A stretch of DNA of 64,000 nt from Elusimicrobiota bacterium. GTDB lineage: Bacteria > Elusimicrobiota > Elusimicrobia > UBA1565 > UBA9628. The position numbers and the translations under genes are program-made. Below the pieces are notes generated by a model that was not told where the DNA came from, searched no databases, and was given only the letters and a program-made list of their open reading frames with translations. The DNA is taken from contig JACRDQ010000023.1 in NCBI GenBank assembly GCA_016218545.1, positions 81,470 to 145,469 on the forward strand. The letters are read 5' to 3'. Positions 1 through 7,956 of this stretch are shown here, in pieces. Position 1 is the stretch's first letter. The number at the start of each line of letters is the position of its first letter.

Positions 1-747
1 GATGCGCTTCATGAGCCGGTTGGCGTCAGGCCCGACCTGATTGGTCTCGAAGCTGACGTACGAGCCGATCTTCTGGGGCGTCACATGGAGCGTATAGTAT
101 CTGGTGCCCCGGACCGCGTTCAGGGAGTAGCCCATGGGCTCGAAGAGGTAGTCGTCCACCTCGAAGCCCGGCAGGAGGGACCAGACCCCGGACTCCTCCT
201 TGATGTAGCGCCTGCGGTGCTGGGGCCCGGACATGAACACGCGCGCGGCCGACGCGTCGATGCCGTGCATGAGGATCTCGAGGGTCAGGTCGTCGGGCTC
301 GGGCTTGGAGGGCCGGTCGAGGTGGAAGAGAAAGACGTGGTGGTCGTCACCGTCGCCGAACCGGTACGACTTGCCCTCCATCCGGTTCGTAAGCCTCTTG
401 ACGTCGTCGAAGAAGTTCGAGGGCTGATACTCCTGGAACATCGCGTTCTTGCGCTCGTAGACGAGGTACTGGAAATTCTCGACCCCGAGGTCCGAGCACA
501 GGCGCAGGATGGCGGCCACCAGGTCCGTCTTGCCGCACGTGATCATGGTGAGCCACCCGTCCGTCACGAAGAGGCTCGACTCGGAGAGGAGGTAGGCGTC
601 CATGCGCTCGCACTTCATCTCCGAGAGGATCTTGGCGCGCGACTCGGCCACGATGGACTCCCAGTACGCGCGGCCGCGGCTGCGCAGGGAAGGCTGCCCG
701 GGCGCCAGCGCCAACTCGACCTTCTTCTCCGGTCCCTCGAAGAGCAT
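1..747 (-). CDS. S-adenosylmethionine decarboxylase, eukaryotic-type proenzyme (C-terminus beyond window)
   Basis: Pyruvoyl enzyme that decarboxylates S-adenosylmethionine to supply the aminopropyl group for spermidine. The minus-strand frame from the ATG at 747 stays open for 249 codons to the window edge. It carries signatures of the eukaryotic family rather than the short bacterial SpeD: FEGPEK at residues 3-8, DAYLLSESS at 50-58 (Glu56-Ser57 would be the self-cleavage bond and Ser57 the pyruvoyl source), TCGKT at 70-74 with the catalytic Cys, and GYSLN plus LHVTP with the Ser208/His221 processing pair, followed by SYVSFETN. Family members have about 335 residues, so some 85-90 are missing off the edge. 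No clear RBS is seen; a promoter lies 10 bases upstream. MtnP at 57164 would recycle the methylthioadenosine by-product. Confidence 0.9.
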   Translation of the reverse strand, partial: MLFEGPEKKVELALAPGQPSLRSRGRAYWESIVAESRAKILSEMKCERMDAYLLSESSLFVTDGWLTMITCGKTDLVAAILRLCSDLGVENFQYLVYERKNAMFQEYQPSNFFDDVKRLTNRMEGKSYRFGDGDDHHVFLFHLDRPSKPEPDDLTLEILMHGIDASAARVFMSGPQHRRRYIKEESGVWSLLPGFEVDDYLFEPMGYSLNAVRGTRYYTLHVTPQKIGSYVSFETNQVGPDANRLMKRI

Positions 748-756
748 GGGACAGAC

Positions 757-786
757 ATCATGCCTTCCCGACCGGCCCGGTGTCAA
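757..786 (-). promoter_or_regulatory. Sigma70-type promoter for the SAM decarboxylase gene
   Basis: On the minus strand a perfect TTGACA (781-786) is followed after 18 bases by CATGAT (757-762). Initiation about 7 bases further would fall near 750, leaving only a few bases before the ATG at 747, so the message would be almost leaderless. A divergent weaker promoter (TTGACT 804-809, then TTTCAT 828-833) may serve the plus-strand gene at 872. Confidence 0.5.
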
Positions 787-871
787 GACCGCAGCTTGCG
801 GGCTTGACTCGGAGGGGCTGGTTTGGCTTTCATGGAGCCTGCCGCTGCCTTTCCGCGGCAGGGAGGCTGGA

Positions 872-1672
872 ATGACGAGCTGGCTTGCGACGATGCTGGT
901 CCTGGCGACAGGCTTGGCCTGGGCGGCCCCGGAGCCGGGTTCCAAGCCCGTGATCTCCGAGCCCAAGGACTTCTCCCTGAAAGCCATCAAGCTCATCAAG
1001 GTCAGCGCCGACTCGGGCGGCATCCTCGTGCGCGGCGGCAAGCAGGGCTCGGCCCGGGTCCTGACCGTGGGCAGCCTCAACAACTGCACCATCACCACCG
1101 AGGTCCGCGGCCCTGAGCTCGTGGTCGAGGCCAAGCATCCCTTCATGAAGACCTGCCTGGCCGGCTTTGCCGTGGAAGCCGACGTGGACGTGCCGGTGCG
1201 GCTCTACGCAGGGTCCGGGGACATCGAGGTCTCGGCCCGCAGGGGGATGGTCGAGGCGGACACCGGCTCAGGCAGCATCCTTGTCAAGGACGCGGTGGGA
1301 GAGCTCGTCCTGCGCTCAGGCAGCGGGGACATCAAGGCGCACGCAGCAGCTTCCAAGGCCCGCGCCCAGAGCGGCAGCGGCAGCATCGAGTTGCGCAAGC
1401 TCTTCGGCTCAGCCGACGTCATGACCGGCAGCGGCAACATCGCGCTGGAGTGGGGGCGCGCTCCGCGCTCTGGCGAGGCTGAGGTGAAGTCCGGCAGCGG
1501 GAACATCGAGCTCGTGTTCCCTCAAGGCACCAAGCTGGCTTCCAGCATGCGCACCGGCACCGGCTCGACTTCCAACGAGCTCGGAGACACCCCCGGCGCG
1601 GATTGGCGCGTGTCCGCGACCTCAGGGACCGGCGACGTGACCATCCGCGGCCCGGCGCCCAAGAAGCGCTAG
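872..1672 (+). CDS. Exported DUF4097-like beta-repeat protein
   Basis: Probable exported beta-solenoid protein of unknown function, 266 residues. The reading frame is open from 602, but the ATG at 872 has a GGGAGG ribosome site 5 bases upstream and begins a clear signal peptide (MTSWLATMLVLATGLAWA). The middle and C-terminal half is built of repeated GSGDI/GSGSI/GSGNI units spaced about 20 residues apart, typical of DUF4097 or head-GIN putative adhesin repeats. It is divergent from the SAM decarboxylase and convergent with the glycosyltransferase at 1677, so it is probably monocistronic. The family assignment rests on the repeat pattern only. Confidence 0.75.
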   Translation: MTSWLATMLVLATGLAWAAPEPGSKPVISEPKDFSLKAIKLIKVSADSGGILVRGGKQGSARVLTVGSLNNCTITTEVRGPELVVEAKHPFMKTCLAGFAVEADVDVPVRLYAGSGDIEVSARRGMVEADTGSGSILVKDAVGELVLRSGSGDIKAHAAASKARAQSGSGSIELRKLFGSADVMTGSGNIALEWGRAPRSGEAEVKSGSGNIELVFPQGTKLASSMRTGTGSTSNELGDTPGADWRVSATSGTGDVTIRGPAPKKR

Positions 1673-1676
1673 CAGG

Positions 1677-3908
1677 CTAGCGCCCGGCTTTTTCCAGGGC
1701 CCGCACGGCGAAGAACGCCGGGTTGAGGTGGACTCCCACGACCTTCCTGGGCTCGGGCAGGACCTTGTAGAGGATCAGCCAGGCAGGCTGGGGGTTGGGG
1801 TCGTGCCGCTCCTCGAAGGCCACTTCCAGGTACTCCTGCCAGAACCTGCGGTAAGCCTCTGAGCTGGCCAGGTCGCGCGGGAGCACTGCCGGGGAACTTG
1901 CGCGGTACAGGTACTGGTAGGCGTTGACCAGGATGTGCGTGATGCCCATCCTAGCCAGCTCACCCCTGATGTCAACGGCAGTTGAGGAGCGCCTCACCCC
2001 CTCCCAGAAGGGATTGTGGTCGAAGATCGAGGAAGCCACGGTCTCGCGCTCGATGTAGAAGGAGCGTGATTCTCCAAGGACCATGATGCGAGCATCCTTG
2101 GGCAGGTCCCTGTTGATGAACTGAGCAGCCGTGTAGTAAGGCAGGGCATAAGTCTCATGCGGCACGCGCAAGAACTCTTCCTTGGTCATGCGTCCTGAGA
2201 GGTAGGCCCAGAAATCCATGTTCCAGCTCTGCTTGAACGCGACCTGGAACTGGAACAACACCTGATAGAGGATGGCCAGCATGCCAAGAGCACGGAAGGA
2301 CTTGGGCCAGCGGCTGTGGCACACCGCATAAGCCAGGAACAGGCTGAGCGCAGGATAAGCAGGGAGGAGGAAGCGGCCTAACCCGCTCGTGGCTGCCCAG
2401 GAGAGATAGCCGAGCGCCGCGACCGCCAGAAGCCCGCGCTCCACAGGACGCTTCCACGGCACGAACAAGGCCCAGGGCGCAAACAGCGGCAGGAGCGGTC
2501 CGGCCCAGTCGCCTGTGGGCCAGTCTCCGAGGAACACGTTCCACTGCTGCTCCACCCAGGACTTCAACCCACCCAGGCCTGAGAGCACCGCGGATGCTTC
2601 CATGGCCCGCGAAGCGCTGAAGAATCCCGCGGGATCAGCGATCCTCTCAGCTCCAGGGAAGATGCCCGTGAAGAACGGATAGAGCGGATTGCCAAAGAAC
2701 GCCAGGTTCTTGAGCATCCACGGAGAGAACACCGCTCCAGCCGCACCGAGCAGAGCAAGAGCCTTCTGCCAGCCCAGCCTCTCCCTGCGTCCCAGCCAGA
2801 ATTGCACGCACGCCAGGACCACGGGCACGGTCAGGATGTTGTACTTCGTCCCGGCGGCAGCCCCTGCCAGGATCCCCGCTCCCACCTGCCAGCCGGCTCC
2901 TCGACAAGGTTGACTCCCGTTCCCAGCGACAGGCTCCAGGCCGCGGAGCAGTGCGAAGAGCGCGGCACAGCAGTAGAACACGCCGATGTGGTCCACGCCT
3001 GAAGACCAGGCCGAGTACATGCCCATGGGCAGGGTGTAATAAAGGAGGCCGGCCAGCCAGCCCTTGAAAGGAGTGAACCATCTCCTGGCCATGAGATAGA
3101 GCCAGCCCACCACTGCCAGGCTGAACGAAGAGTGGAGCAGGGAAGCCAGCTTCTCATCGCTCAAGACCATGGCCAGGCTGTAGAGCATCTGGCCTCCGAA
3201 CGGCGAGGCGGAGAAGATCTGGTGCGGGGTGCTGCTCACGTTCCCCTGGAGCAGGTAGAGGTTCGGCAAAGCCAGGTGATAGTTGAGCGAGTCGTAGTAG
3301 ATCTCAGGAGCCGCGGCGCAGAGCGTGTTGAGCAGGACGGCCATGCCCAGGAGCACGAGGACCGGCCAGGTCCAGCCCCTTTCCCACTTGGCCTCGGCCC
3401 CAAGGTCGCAAGCTGGCGGCTCCTCAGGTCTTGGGAACCATCTGTACCAGCAGAGCAAGGACCCTGCGGTCACGAACATGAAGGAGACTTTCAGGGCGGT
3501 GGGAGAGAACAAGCCGGCCAAGCCCAAGCCAAGGAGCGCGCTGGAGAGCCCAGCGAATCCGAACCCCGCGCTGAGAAGGAAAAGCTCGGTCTTCCCACCC
3601 CGCAATCCCAAGGCCTTGCACACCGGCCCGCCCAGACCCGCTGCCACGAACCAGAGCATGCCTGCCCATGCCAGCCTTGGCCCGATGAACCCGACCGGAT
3701 TCCAATCCGTCAGGCAGACCCACAGCCCGCGTCCGAACGCTTTCCACGCCAGGACCACGAATGGAAGGGAGAGGTTGCGTCCCGCGTAGCAGGCCCAGAT
3801 GACCAGCAGGACCGCGATGCCTGCTATGGCCCGCTTGGAGAGCCCTGTCTCAGGAACTGGAGGAGGGGGCGGAGCAGTGGCGGCAGCTTCGCGCTTCTTC
3901 TTGGCCAT
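1677..3908 (-). CDS. Multi-spanning GT-C glycosyltransferase-like membrane protein
   Basis: 743-residue integral membrane protein with a short basic, proline-rich cytoplasmic N-terminus, then a dozen or more hydrophobic helices and a soluble C-terminal domain from about residue 580. An acidic loop after the early helices (EIYYDSLNYHLALPNLYLL) resembles the Asp-containing first extracytoplasmic loop of lipid-phosphate-sugar transferases (GT39/ArnT class). It is a clear paralogue of the protein at 33067, which has FYDALVYHLGLPELYW at the same place and a similar C-terminal domain (HILVNA versus HILVNR). Likely role: transfer of a sugar from a polyprenyl carrier to an envelope acceptor; donor and acceptor are unknown. 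It has its own consensus promoter. Confidence 0.7.
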   Translation of the reverse strand: MAKKKREAAATAPPPPPVPETGLSKRAIAGIAVLLVIWACYAGRNLSLPFVVLAWKAFGRGLWVCLTDWNPVGFIGPRLAWAGMLWFVAAGLGGPVCKALGLRGGKTELFLLSAGFGFAGLSSALLGLGLAGLFSPTALKVSFMFVTAGSLLCWYRWFPRPEEPPACDLGAEAKWERGWTWPVLVLLGMAVLLNTLCAAAPEIYYDSLNYHLALPNLYLLQGNVSSTPHQIFSASPFGGQMLYSLAMVLSDEKLASLLHSSFSLAVVGWLYLMARRWFTPFKGWLAGLLYYTLPMGMYSAWSSGVDHIGVFYCCAALFALLRGLEPVAGNGSQPCRGAGWQVGAGILAGAAAGTKYNILTVPVVLACVQFWLGRRERLGWQKALALLGAAGAVFSPWMLKNLAFFGNPLYPFFTGIFPGAERIADPAGFFSASRAMEASAVLSGLGGLKSWVEQQWNVFLGDWPTGDWAGPLLPLFAPWALFVPWKRPVERGLLAVAALGYLSWAATSGLGRFLLPAYPALSLFLAYAVCHSRWPKSFRALGMLAILYQVLFQFQVAFKQSWNMDFWAYLSGRMTKEEFLRVPHETYALPYYTAAQFINRDLPKDARIMVLGESRSFYIERETVASSIFDHNPFWEGVRRSSTAVDIRGELARMGITHILVNAYQYLYRASSPAVLPRDLASSEAYRRFWQEYLEVAFEERHDPNPQPAWLILYKVLPEPRKVVGVHLNPAFFAVRALEKAGR

Positions 3909-3922
3909 GGATCCCGGGGGGT

Positions 3923-3951
3923 AGTGTATTCCCGGCCCACCTCGGTGTCAA
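3923..3951 (-). promoter_or_regulatory. Consensus sigma70 promoter for the GT-C gene at 1677-3908
   Basis: Minus-strand TTGACA (3946-3951), a 17-base spacer and TACACT (3923-3928). Predicted initiation near 3917 gives a leader of about 8 bases before the ATG at 3908. Confidence 0.65.
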
Positions 3952-4006
3952 GGGGACTGAGGCGACCGCGAACGGCTCAAACCTCTACCCATATCTCTCC
4001 GAACGC

Positions 4007-4255
4007 TCATGCCGCGTATTGATGTATGAGCTCTGAGACGAAACTCTGGTATGGGATGCCCATTCGCTTGGCTTTTTCTTTTATGCTCGCCAGGTCCGCG
4101 CCATTGACCCGTATGGTCAACACGGCATCTTTCTTTCGCCTAGCCACGGCTTCGGCAATTCGGTTGAATTCAGCCTCTTTGACAGGCCGATACTCGCCCC
4201 GAAGCAACGCCCGCTCGATAGCCTTTTCGCTCCGGCTGAGCTTGATTTTCTTCAT
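4007..4255 (-). CDS. BrnA-like antitoxin (ribbon-helix-helix type)
   Basis: Probable antitoxin and DNA-binding autorepressor, 82 residues, partner of the toxin just upstream. The start at 4255 is chosen because GAGGGG lies 9 bases upstream and the ATG overlaps the toxin stop (ATGA); an in-frame upstream ATG would add 7 residues. A basic N-terminal half (KLSRSEKAIERALLRGEYRP) is followed by an Arc/CopG-like strand-helix-helix (LTIRVNGADLASIKEKAKRM, GIPYQSFVSELIHQYA). The locus is visibly less G+C-rich than its surroundings, which suggests acquisition. Confidence 0.75.
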   Translation of the reverse strand: MKKIKLSRSEKAIERALLRGEYRPVKEAEFNRIAEAVARRKKDAVLTIRVNGADLASIKEKAKRMGIPYQSFVSELIHQYAA

Positions 4256-4509
4256 GTCAGTTCCCCTCGCATCCATTTCTTCGTGAACTTCCGGCTTGGG
4301 TACAGGGTCTTGAGGAATATCTCGCGTTCTCGCTCAACATAAGGAACGATCCAGATGTAGCCGCCCAGCTCAAAGAGAAAGATGTTCTGGCTTGGCCTTG
4401 CTGGGTTCTCCCGTGCGCCAATGAGGTTTGCCTGGAGAATCGTCTCAAAGGAAACGCCCCGTGTGCGTTTGAGCCAATCGCTCTTGCGTTGATCCCACCG
4501 GATGTCCAT
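4252..4509 (-). CDS. BrnT-like ribonuclease toxin
   Basis: Probable type II toxin of 85 residues, first gene of a toxin-antitoxin operon. The start IRWDQRKSDWLKRTRGVSFE matches the BrnT-like pattern (xWDxxKxxxLxxxxGVSFE), and the C-terminal ERE-IFLKTLYPSRKFTKK segment is typical of the RelE-fold subgroup paired with CopG/BrnA antitoxins. Toxin-before-antitoxin order and the 4-base ATGA overlap with the next gene fit brnTA. The ATG at 4509 lies only 8 bases from the -10 box, so translation is probably leaderless or nearly so. Confidence 0.75.
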   Translation of the reverse strand: MDIRWDQRKSDWLKRTRGVSFETILQANLIGARENPARPSQNIFLFELGGYIWIVPYVEREREIFLKTLYPSRKFTKKWMRGELT

Positions 4510-4517
4510 CCATTAAT

Positions 4518-4546
4518 AGTGTAATACAAATGTATGTACGTTTCAA
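4518..4546 (-). promoter_or_regulatory. Toxin-antitoxin promoter with palindromic operator
   Basis: Minus-strand TTGAAA (4541-4546), 17-base spacer, TACACT (4518-4523). The spacer contains the inverted repeat ATACA-NN-TGTAT (4524-4535), placed where a bound antitoxin would block RNA polymerase. This is the expected arrangement for autoregulation by a ribbon-helix-helix antitoxin; binding itself is inferred. Confidence 0.65.
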
Positions 4547-4870
4547 TGGCCCATCGGCCTGGTGTCAGGTCGAGGTTTTCTCGTGTCAGCAGAAGTGCCA
4601 GCTTTAAGCACAACATGCGGCGATGGTTCGCATGCGACTCTGGAAATGCACACTCTGGATCCTCTGGCCGAGGTTCCCTCCCATGAAGTGTCGCCTGGGA
4701 CGTTGTTTGCGGTCTCGTCGTCAGAATAACACGGCGGATGAGAGAGGCTCAACGAAAAAGAGCTAAATGCCTGGGAAATCAACGAGGGGGAGGCGCAAGG
4801 CGGTCGACAAACACTGCAGGGGCGATCTGCACAACATGGTCCGGTCCAAGCGATTTGATAGGATAGTGCC
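4547..4870. other. Intergenic stretch without a supported gene
   Basis: About 320 bases between the toxin-antitoxin promoter and the GNAT gene. Short open frames exist on both strands (for example 4543-4782 minus), but their translations are Ser/Pro-rich without hydrophobic, domain or ribosome-site signals. A TTGATAGGATAGT run just before 4871 could hold a -10 box for the next gene. Confidence 0.5.
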
Positions 4871-5542
4871 GTGCCAGAGAAGCCGGCAGAGGGCCAGGAA
4901 AAAGGGCCTGAAGGCTACGTCTTCGATTCTCCGCGAGGGCCGGAGGATTGGCTTGCCATCAGGGACATCTGTTGCAGGACCGCTGAGGGCGGCAAGGGAG
5001 TCAGCGTGGAGCGGCGGGAGTTCTTCGCCGAGTACTGGATCAGGCCTTACGAGAAGTTGGCGCCTGCGTGGACCCTGGTGGCGCTCCATGAAGGCAAGGT
5101 CGCAGGCTATCTCTGCGGATGCCCGTCCACGGCCAGGTTCGCGGTGGCCAGGCACTTCCTCATCCGGTGGCCGCTCTTCCTTAAAGTCTGCATGGGGGCC
5201 TATCCTGACAGCCCGGATGCCGCAGCGTTTGCCAGGAGGTTCGTGGGCCTCAGGAAGGACCTGGGCAGGCGGCTGGCCGTGAAGTTCTTGGCAGGCGTCT
5301 TCACCCTCTATCCTGCGCACCTGCATGTCAATGTGGACCCGGAGCATCAGGGCAAGGGCTTGGGCAAGAGGCTCATGGAGCTCTTTGCCCTGCGCTTGAG
5401 GCAGAAGGGCGTGGCTGGTCTGCACCTGGTGTGCGGAGACGGGCCAGCGGGCTTCTATGAAAAGCTCGGATTCGCCGACCTGGCTTCAACGACCATCGAC
5501 GACAAGGCTCGGCTCCATGCCATGGGCATGATCCTCGCCTGA
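4871..5542 (+). CDS. GNAT-family N-acetyltransferase
   Basis: Acetyl-CoA-dependent acyltransferase of unknown substrate, 223 residues, GTG start. The acetyl-CoA pyrophosphate-binding motif A is clear (LHVNVDPEHQGKGLGKRLME, about residues 154-173), followed by GVAGLHLVCGDGPAGFYEKL, where GFYEKLGF is the usual final strand-helix. The N-terminal half contains a hydrophobic insertion (ARHFLIRWPLFLKVCMGAYP) seen in some longer GNATs. It lies 21 bases before the C39-like lipoprotein and may be co-transcribed with it. Confidence 0.85.
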   Translation: MPEKPAEGQEKGPEGYVFDSPRGPEDWLAIRDICCRTAEGGKGVSVERREFFAEYWIRPYEKLAPAWTLVALHEGKVAGYLCGCPSTARFAVARHFLIRWPLFLKVCMGAYPDSPDAAAFARRFVGLRKDLGRRLAVKFLAGVFTLYPAHLHVNVDPEHQGKGLGKRLMELFALRLRQKGVAGLHLVCGDGPAGFYEKLGFADLASTTIDDKARLHAMGMILA

Positions 5543-5563
5543 TATTGTAGACTCACGACAAGC

Positions 5564-6178
5564 ATGATACGCATCCTCGTTCCGGTCTTCGCGGCCCTGG
5601 TCCTCACAGCCTGCTCCACCGGGCCGAAATCGCTCCTGCCGAAGAACCACCTGCCCCTGCCCCTCACGAGGCAGTCTACGCCCTACACCTGCGGGGCAGC
5701 GGCTCTTCAATCCATCCTGCGCTACTATGGCGAGGATATCCGGGAGGACGTGCTGAGCCAGGAGCTGGGCTCTGACCCGGAAGAGGGCACGCGGTTCTGG
5801 AGGATGATGGAAGCGGCCCTGCGCCGGGGCATCGGAGCTGAGGCTTTCGTGGATGCCAAGCTCTCGGACCTGCAAGCCGCCTTGGACCAGGGAAAGCCCG
5901 TGGTGGCGGCGTTCCAGGCCTGGGCTGAGGAGCCTGCGGACTATGCCAAGGACTGGGAAGACGGCCACTACGCGGTCGCGATCGGGCATGACGAGAAGAA
6001 CCTCTACTTCATGGACCCCTCGACCCTGGGCAACTACGCCTTCATCCCCAAGACGGAGTTCGTGCGGCGCTGGCACGACGAGTACGACGGAGGCCGGGTC
6101 AGGGTCAACGGACTCATGATCGTCTTCTCCAAGCCGGAAAAGAACTATGACCCTCGGCAGGTCCCGAAGCTCGAATAG
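5564..6178 (+). CDS. C39-like cysteine peptidase lipoprotein
   Basis: Predicted membrane-anchored papain-fold peptidase, 204 residues. A lipoprotein signal ends in LTAC with Cys17 as the lipidation site. The peptidase core shows QSTPYTCGAAALQSILRYYG with Cys43 as nucleophile, His135 in DGHYAVAIG and Asp151 in YFMDPS, the catalytic triad order of peptidase C39. Unlike bacteriocin exporters it has no ABC-transporter domains, so its substrate is unknown. It precedes two exported TldD-family proteins by 32 bases, pointing to a shared envelope proteolysis role. Confidence 0.8.
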   Translation: MIRILVPVFAALVLTACSTGPKSLLPKNHLPLPLTRQSTPYTCGAAALQSILRYYGEDIREDVLSQELGSDPEEGTRFWRMMEAALRRGIGAEAFVDAKLSDLQAALDQGKPVVAAFQAWAEEPADYAKDWEDGHYAVAIGHDEKNLYFMDPSTLGNYAFIPKTEFVRRWHDEYDGGRVRVNGLMIVFSKPEKNYDPRQVPKLE

Positions 6179-6210
6179 ATGCTAGAATCTCGCCAGTTCC
6201 GGGAGGTCAC

Positions 6211-7956
6211 ATGAACCGTCGCAGCCTCGCAGTCCTGACGCTCATCCTCATCCCCCTCTTCCTGGCCGGACCGTCCTCCGCCGCGGCTCCGGCGCAGGCC
6301 GTGGTCGCGGCGCCCAAGGCTGATTCGGATGTCCTGCTCACCAGCCTGAGCAAGGAGCTCATGCGCGCGTACAAGAAGCATCAAGAGGCGGAACAGCACC
6401 CGCTCTACTTCCTCTCCTACGTGGCCGAGGACTCCCGGAACGTCTACATGGGCGCCTTGCTGGGCGCGCTCCGCTATGAGAGCGAGAGCCATGACCGCCG
6501 CCTGACGGTGGACGCGCGGGTGGGCACGCGCGCTCTGGACAACACGCACCAGATCAAGGGCATGGACGGCTGGGGCAGGGGCGAGGACTATGAGAGCGTG
6601 CGCCTGACCAACGAGGACGACGAGGCGGCCCTGCGCGCGGCTGCCTGGCTGCACACGGACAAGGTCCTCAAGGCCGCGCGCGAGCAGCTCACCAAGGTGC
6701 TCACGAACAAGGCGGTGACGGCGGAGGAGGAGGACAAGTCCGAGGACTTCTCCCCCTACCCGGCCTCGAGGCACTACTCGGTGCTCCCGGAGCCGAGCCT
6801 GGACCGCGCCCAATGGCGAGTGAGGATCAAGGGCCTCTCGGCGTTCTTCAAGAAGTACCCCTTCATCATCGACTCGGGGGTCCACCTCAGCGCCAAGACG
6901 ATCAACCGCTACATCCTCAACTCCGAGGGCACGGAGGTCGCGACCGGCAACCCCTACGTGCGCTTGAGCTACTACCTCTACGCCCGCACCACGGACGGCA
7001 TGGACCTCACCCGGCACCAGTCCTATGACACGGCCTCGGCCGCGGACCTCCCTGCGGACAGCGTCATCCTCAAGGACATGGAGCAGTCGGCCAAGGAGCT
7101 CGAGGCCCTGACCAAGGCGCCCCTGGTCGAGCCCTACACGGGGCCGGCCATCTTCCGCGCCAAGGCCTCGGCGGTCTACTTCCACGAGATCATGGGCCAT
7201 CGGGTCGAGGGCCACCGCCAGAAGCTCGAGAGCGAGGGCCAGACCTTCACCAAGAAGCTCGGCCAGGCCGTGACCGCTCCCTTCATCAGCGTCTACGACG
7301 ACGCGACCCAGCCCTCGTTCAAGGGCACGTTCCTGCGCGGCCACTACTCCTTCGACGACGAGGGGGTCCCGGCCCAGAACGTGACCATCGTCAAAGACGG
7401 CGTCCTCAAGGGCTTCCTCATGACGCGCTCGCCCGTCAAGAACTTCCCGGCCTCCAACGGCCACGCCCGCCGCGAGGCGGGAAGCCCCATCGTGGCGCGC
7501 ATGGGCAACACCTTGGTCAAGGCCTCCTCCTCGGTGCCATATCCCAAGCTCAGGGAGATGCTCATCTCGGAGGTCCAGAAACAGAAGAAGCCCTTCGGAC
7601 TGGTCTTCGACGACATCTCCGGCGGCTTCACCATGACGGGCCGCGGCTTCACCCAGTCCTTCAAGGTCATCCCCCTGCTCGTCTACAAGGTCTACCCGGA
7701 CGGCAAGCCCGACGAGGTGGTGCGCGGGGTGGACATCGTGGGCACCCCGCTGGCCTCGTTCACCAAGATCGCGGCCGCGGCCGATGACGACGACGTCTTC
7801 AACGGCACCTGCGGGGCCGAGTCCGGCAGCGTGCCGGTCTCGGCCGTGGCGCCCAGCCTGCTGCTCTCGGAGGTGGAGGTGGAGAAGAAGATGACCTTCT
7901 CCGAGAAGCCGCCCATCCTGCCCCCGCCGCACCATGACCACGGAGGACGACCATGA
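6211..7956 (+). CDS. Exported TldD-family metalloprotease (active-site motif intact)
   Basis: Zinc peptidase of the TldD/PmbA family, 581 residues, longer than the usual 450-480. A signal peptide (LTLILIPLFLAGPSSAAA) implies export, which is unlike the cytosolic E. coli TldD. The HExxxH motif is intact in VYFHEIMGHRVEGHR (His325, Glu326, His330). Downstream are family-typical segments such as NVTIVKDGVLKGFLMTRSP and NGHARREAGSPIV. GGGAGGTC precedes the ATG at 6211. The stop overlaps the start of the next gene (ATGA), so the two are translationally coupled and could form a TldD/TldE-like heterodimer. Confidence 0.88.
   Translation: MNRRSLAVLTLILIPLFLAGPSSAAAPAQAVVAAPKADSDVLLTSLSKELMRAYKKHQEAEQHPLYFLSYVAEDSRNVYMGALLGALRYESESHDRRLTVDARVGTRALDNTHQIKGMDGWGRGEDYESVRLTNEDDEAALRAAAWLHTDKVLKAAREQLTKVLTNKAVTAEEEDKSEDFSPYPASRHYSVLPEPSLDRAQWRVRIKGLSAFFKKYPFIIDSGVHLSAKTINRYILNSEGTEVATGNPYVRLSYYLYARTTDGMDLTRHQSYDTASAADLPADSVILKDMEQSAKELEALTKAPLVEPYTGPAIFRAKASAVYFHEIMGHRVEGHRQKLESEGQTFTKKLGQAVTAPFISVYDDATQPSFKGTFLRGHYSFDDEGVPAQNVTIVKDGVLKGFLMTRSPVKNFPASNGHARREAGSPIVARMGNTLVKASSSVPYPKLREMLISEVQKQKKPFGLVFDDISGGFTMTGRGFTQSFKVIPLLVYKVYPDGKPDEVVRGVDIVGTPLASFTKIAAAADDDDVFNGTCGAESGSVPVSAVAPSLLLSEVEVEKKMTFSEKPPILPPPHHDHGGRP

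Noticed and set aside
4543..4782. 79-codon minus-strand frame
   Set aside because: Ser-rich translation without ribosome site, membrane segment or motif.
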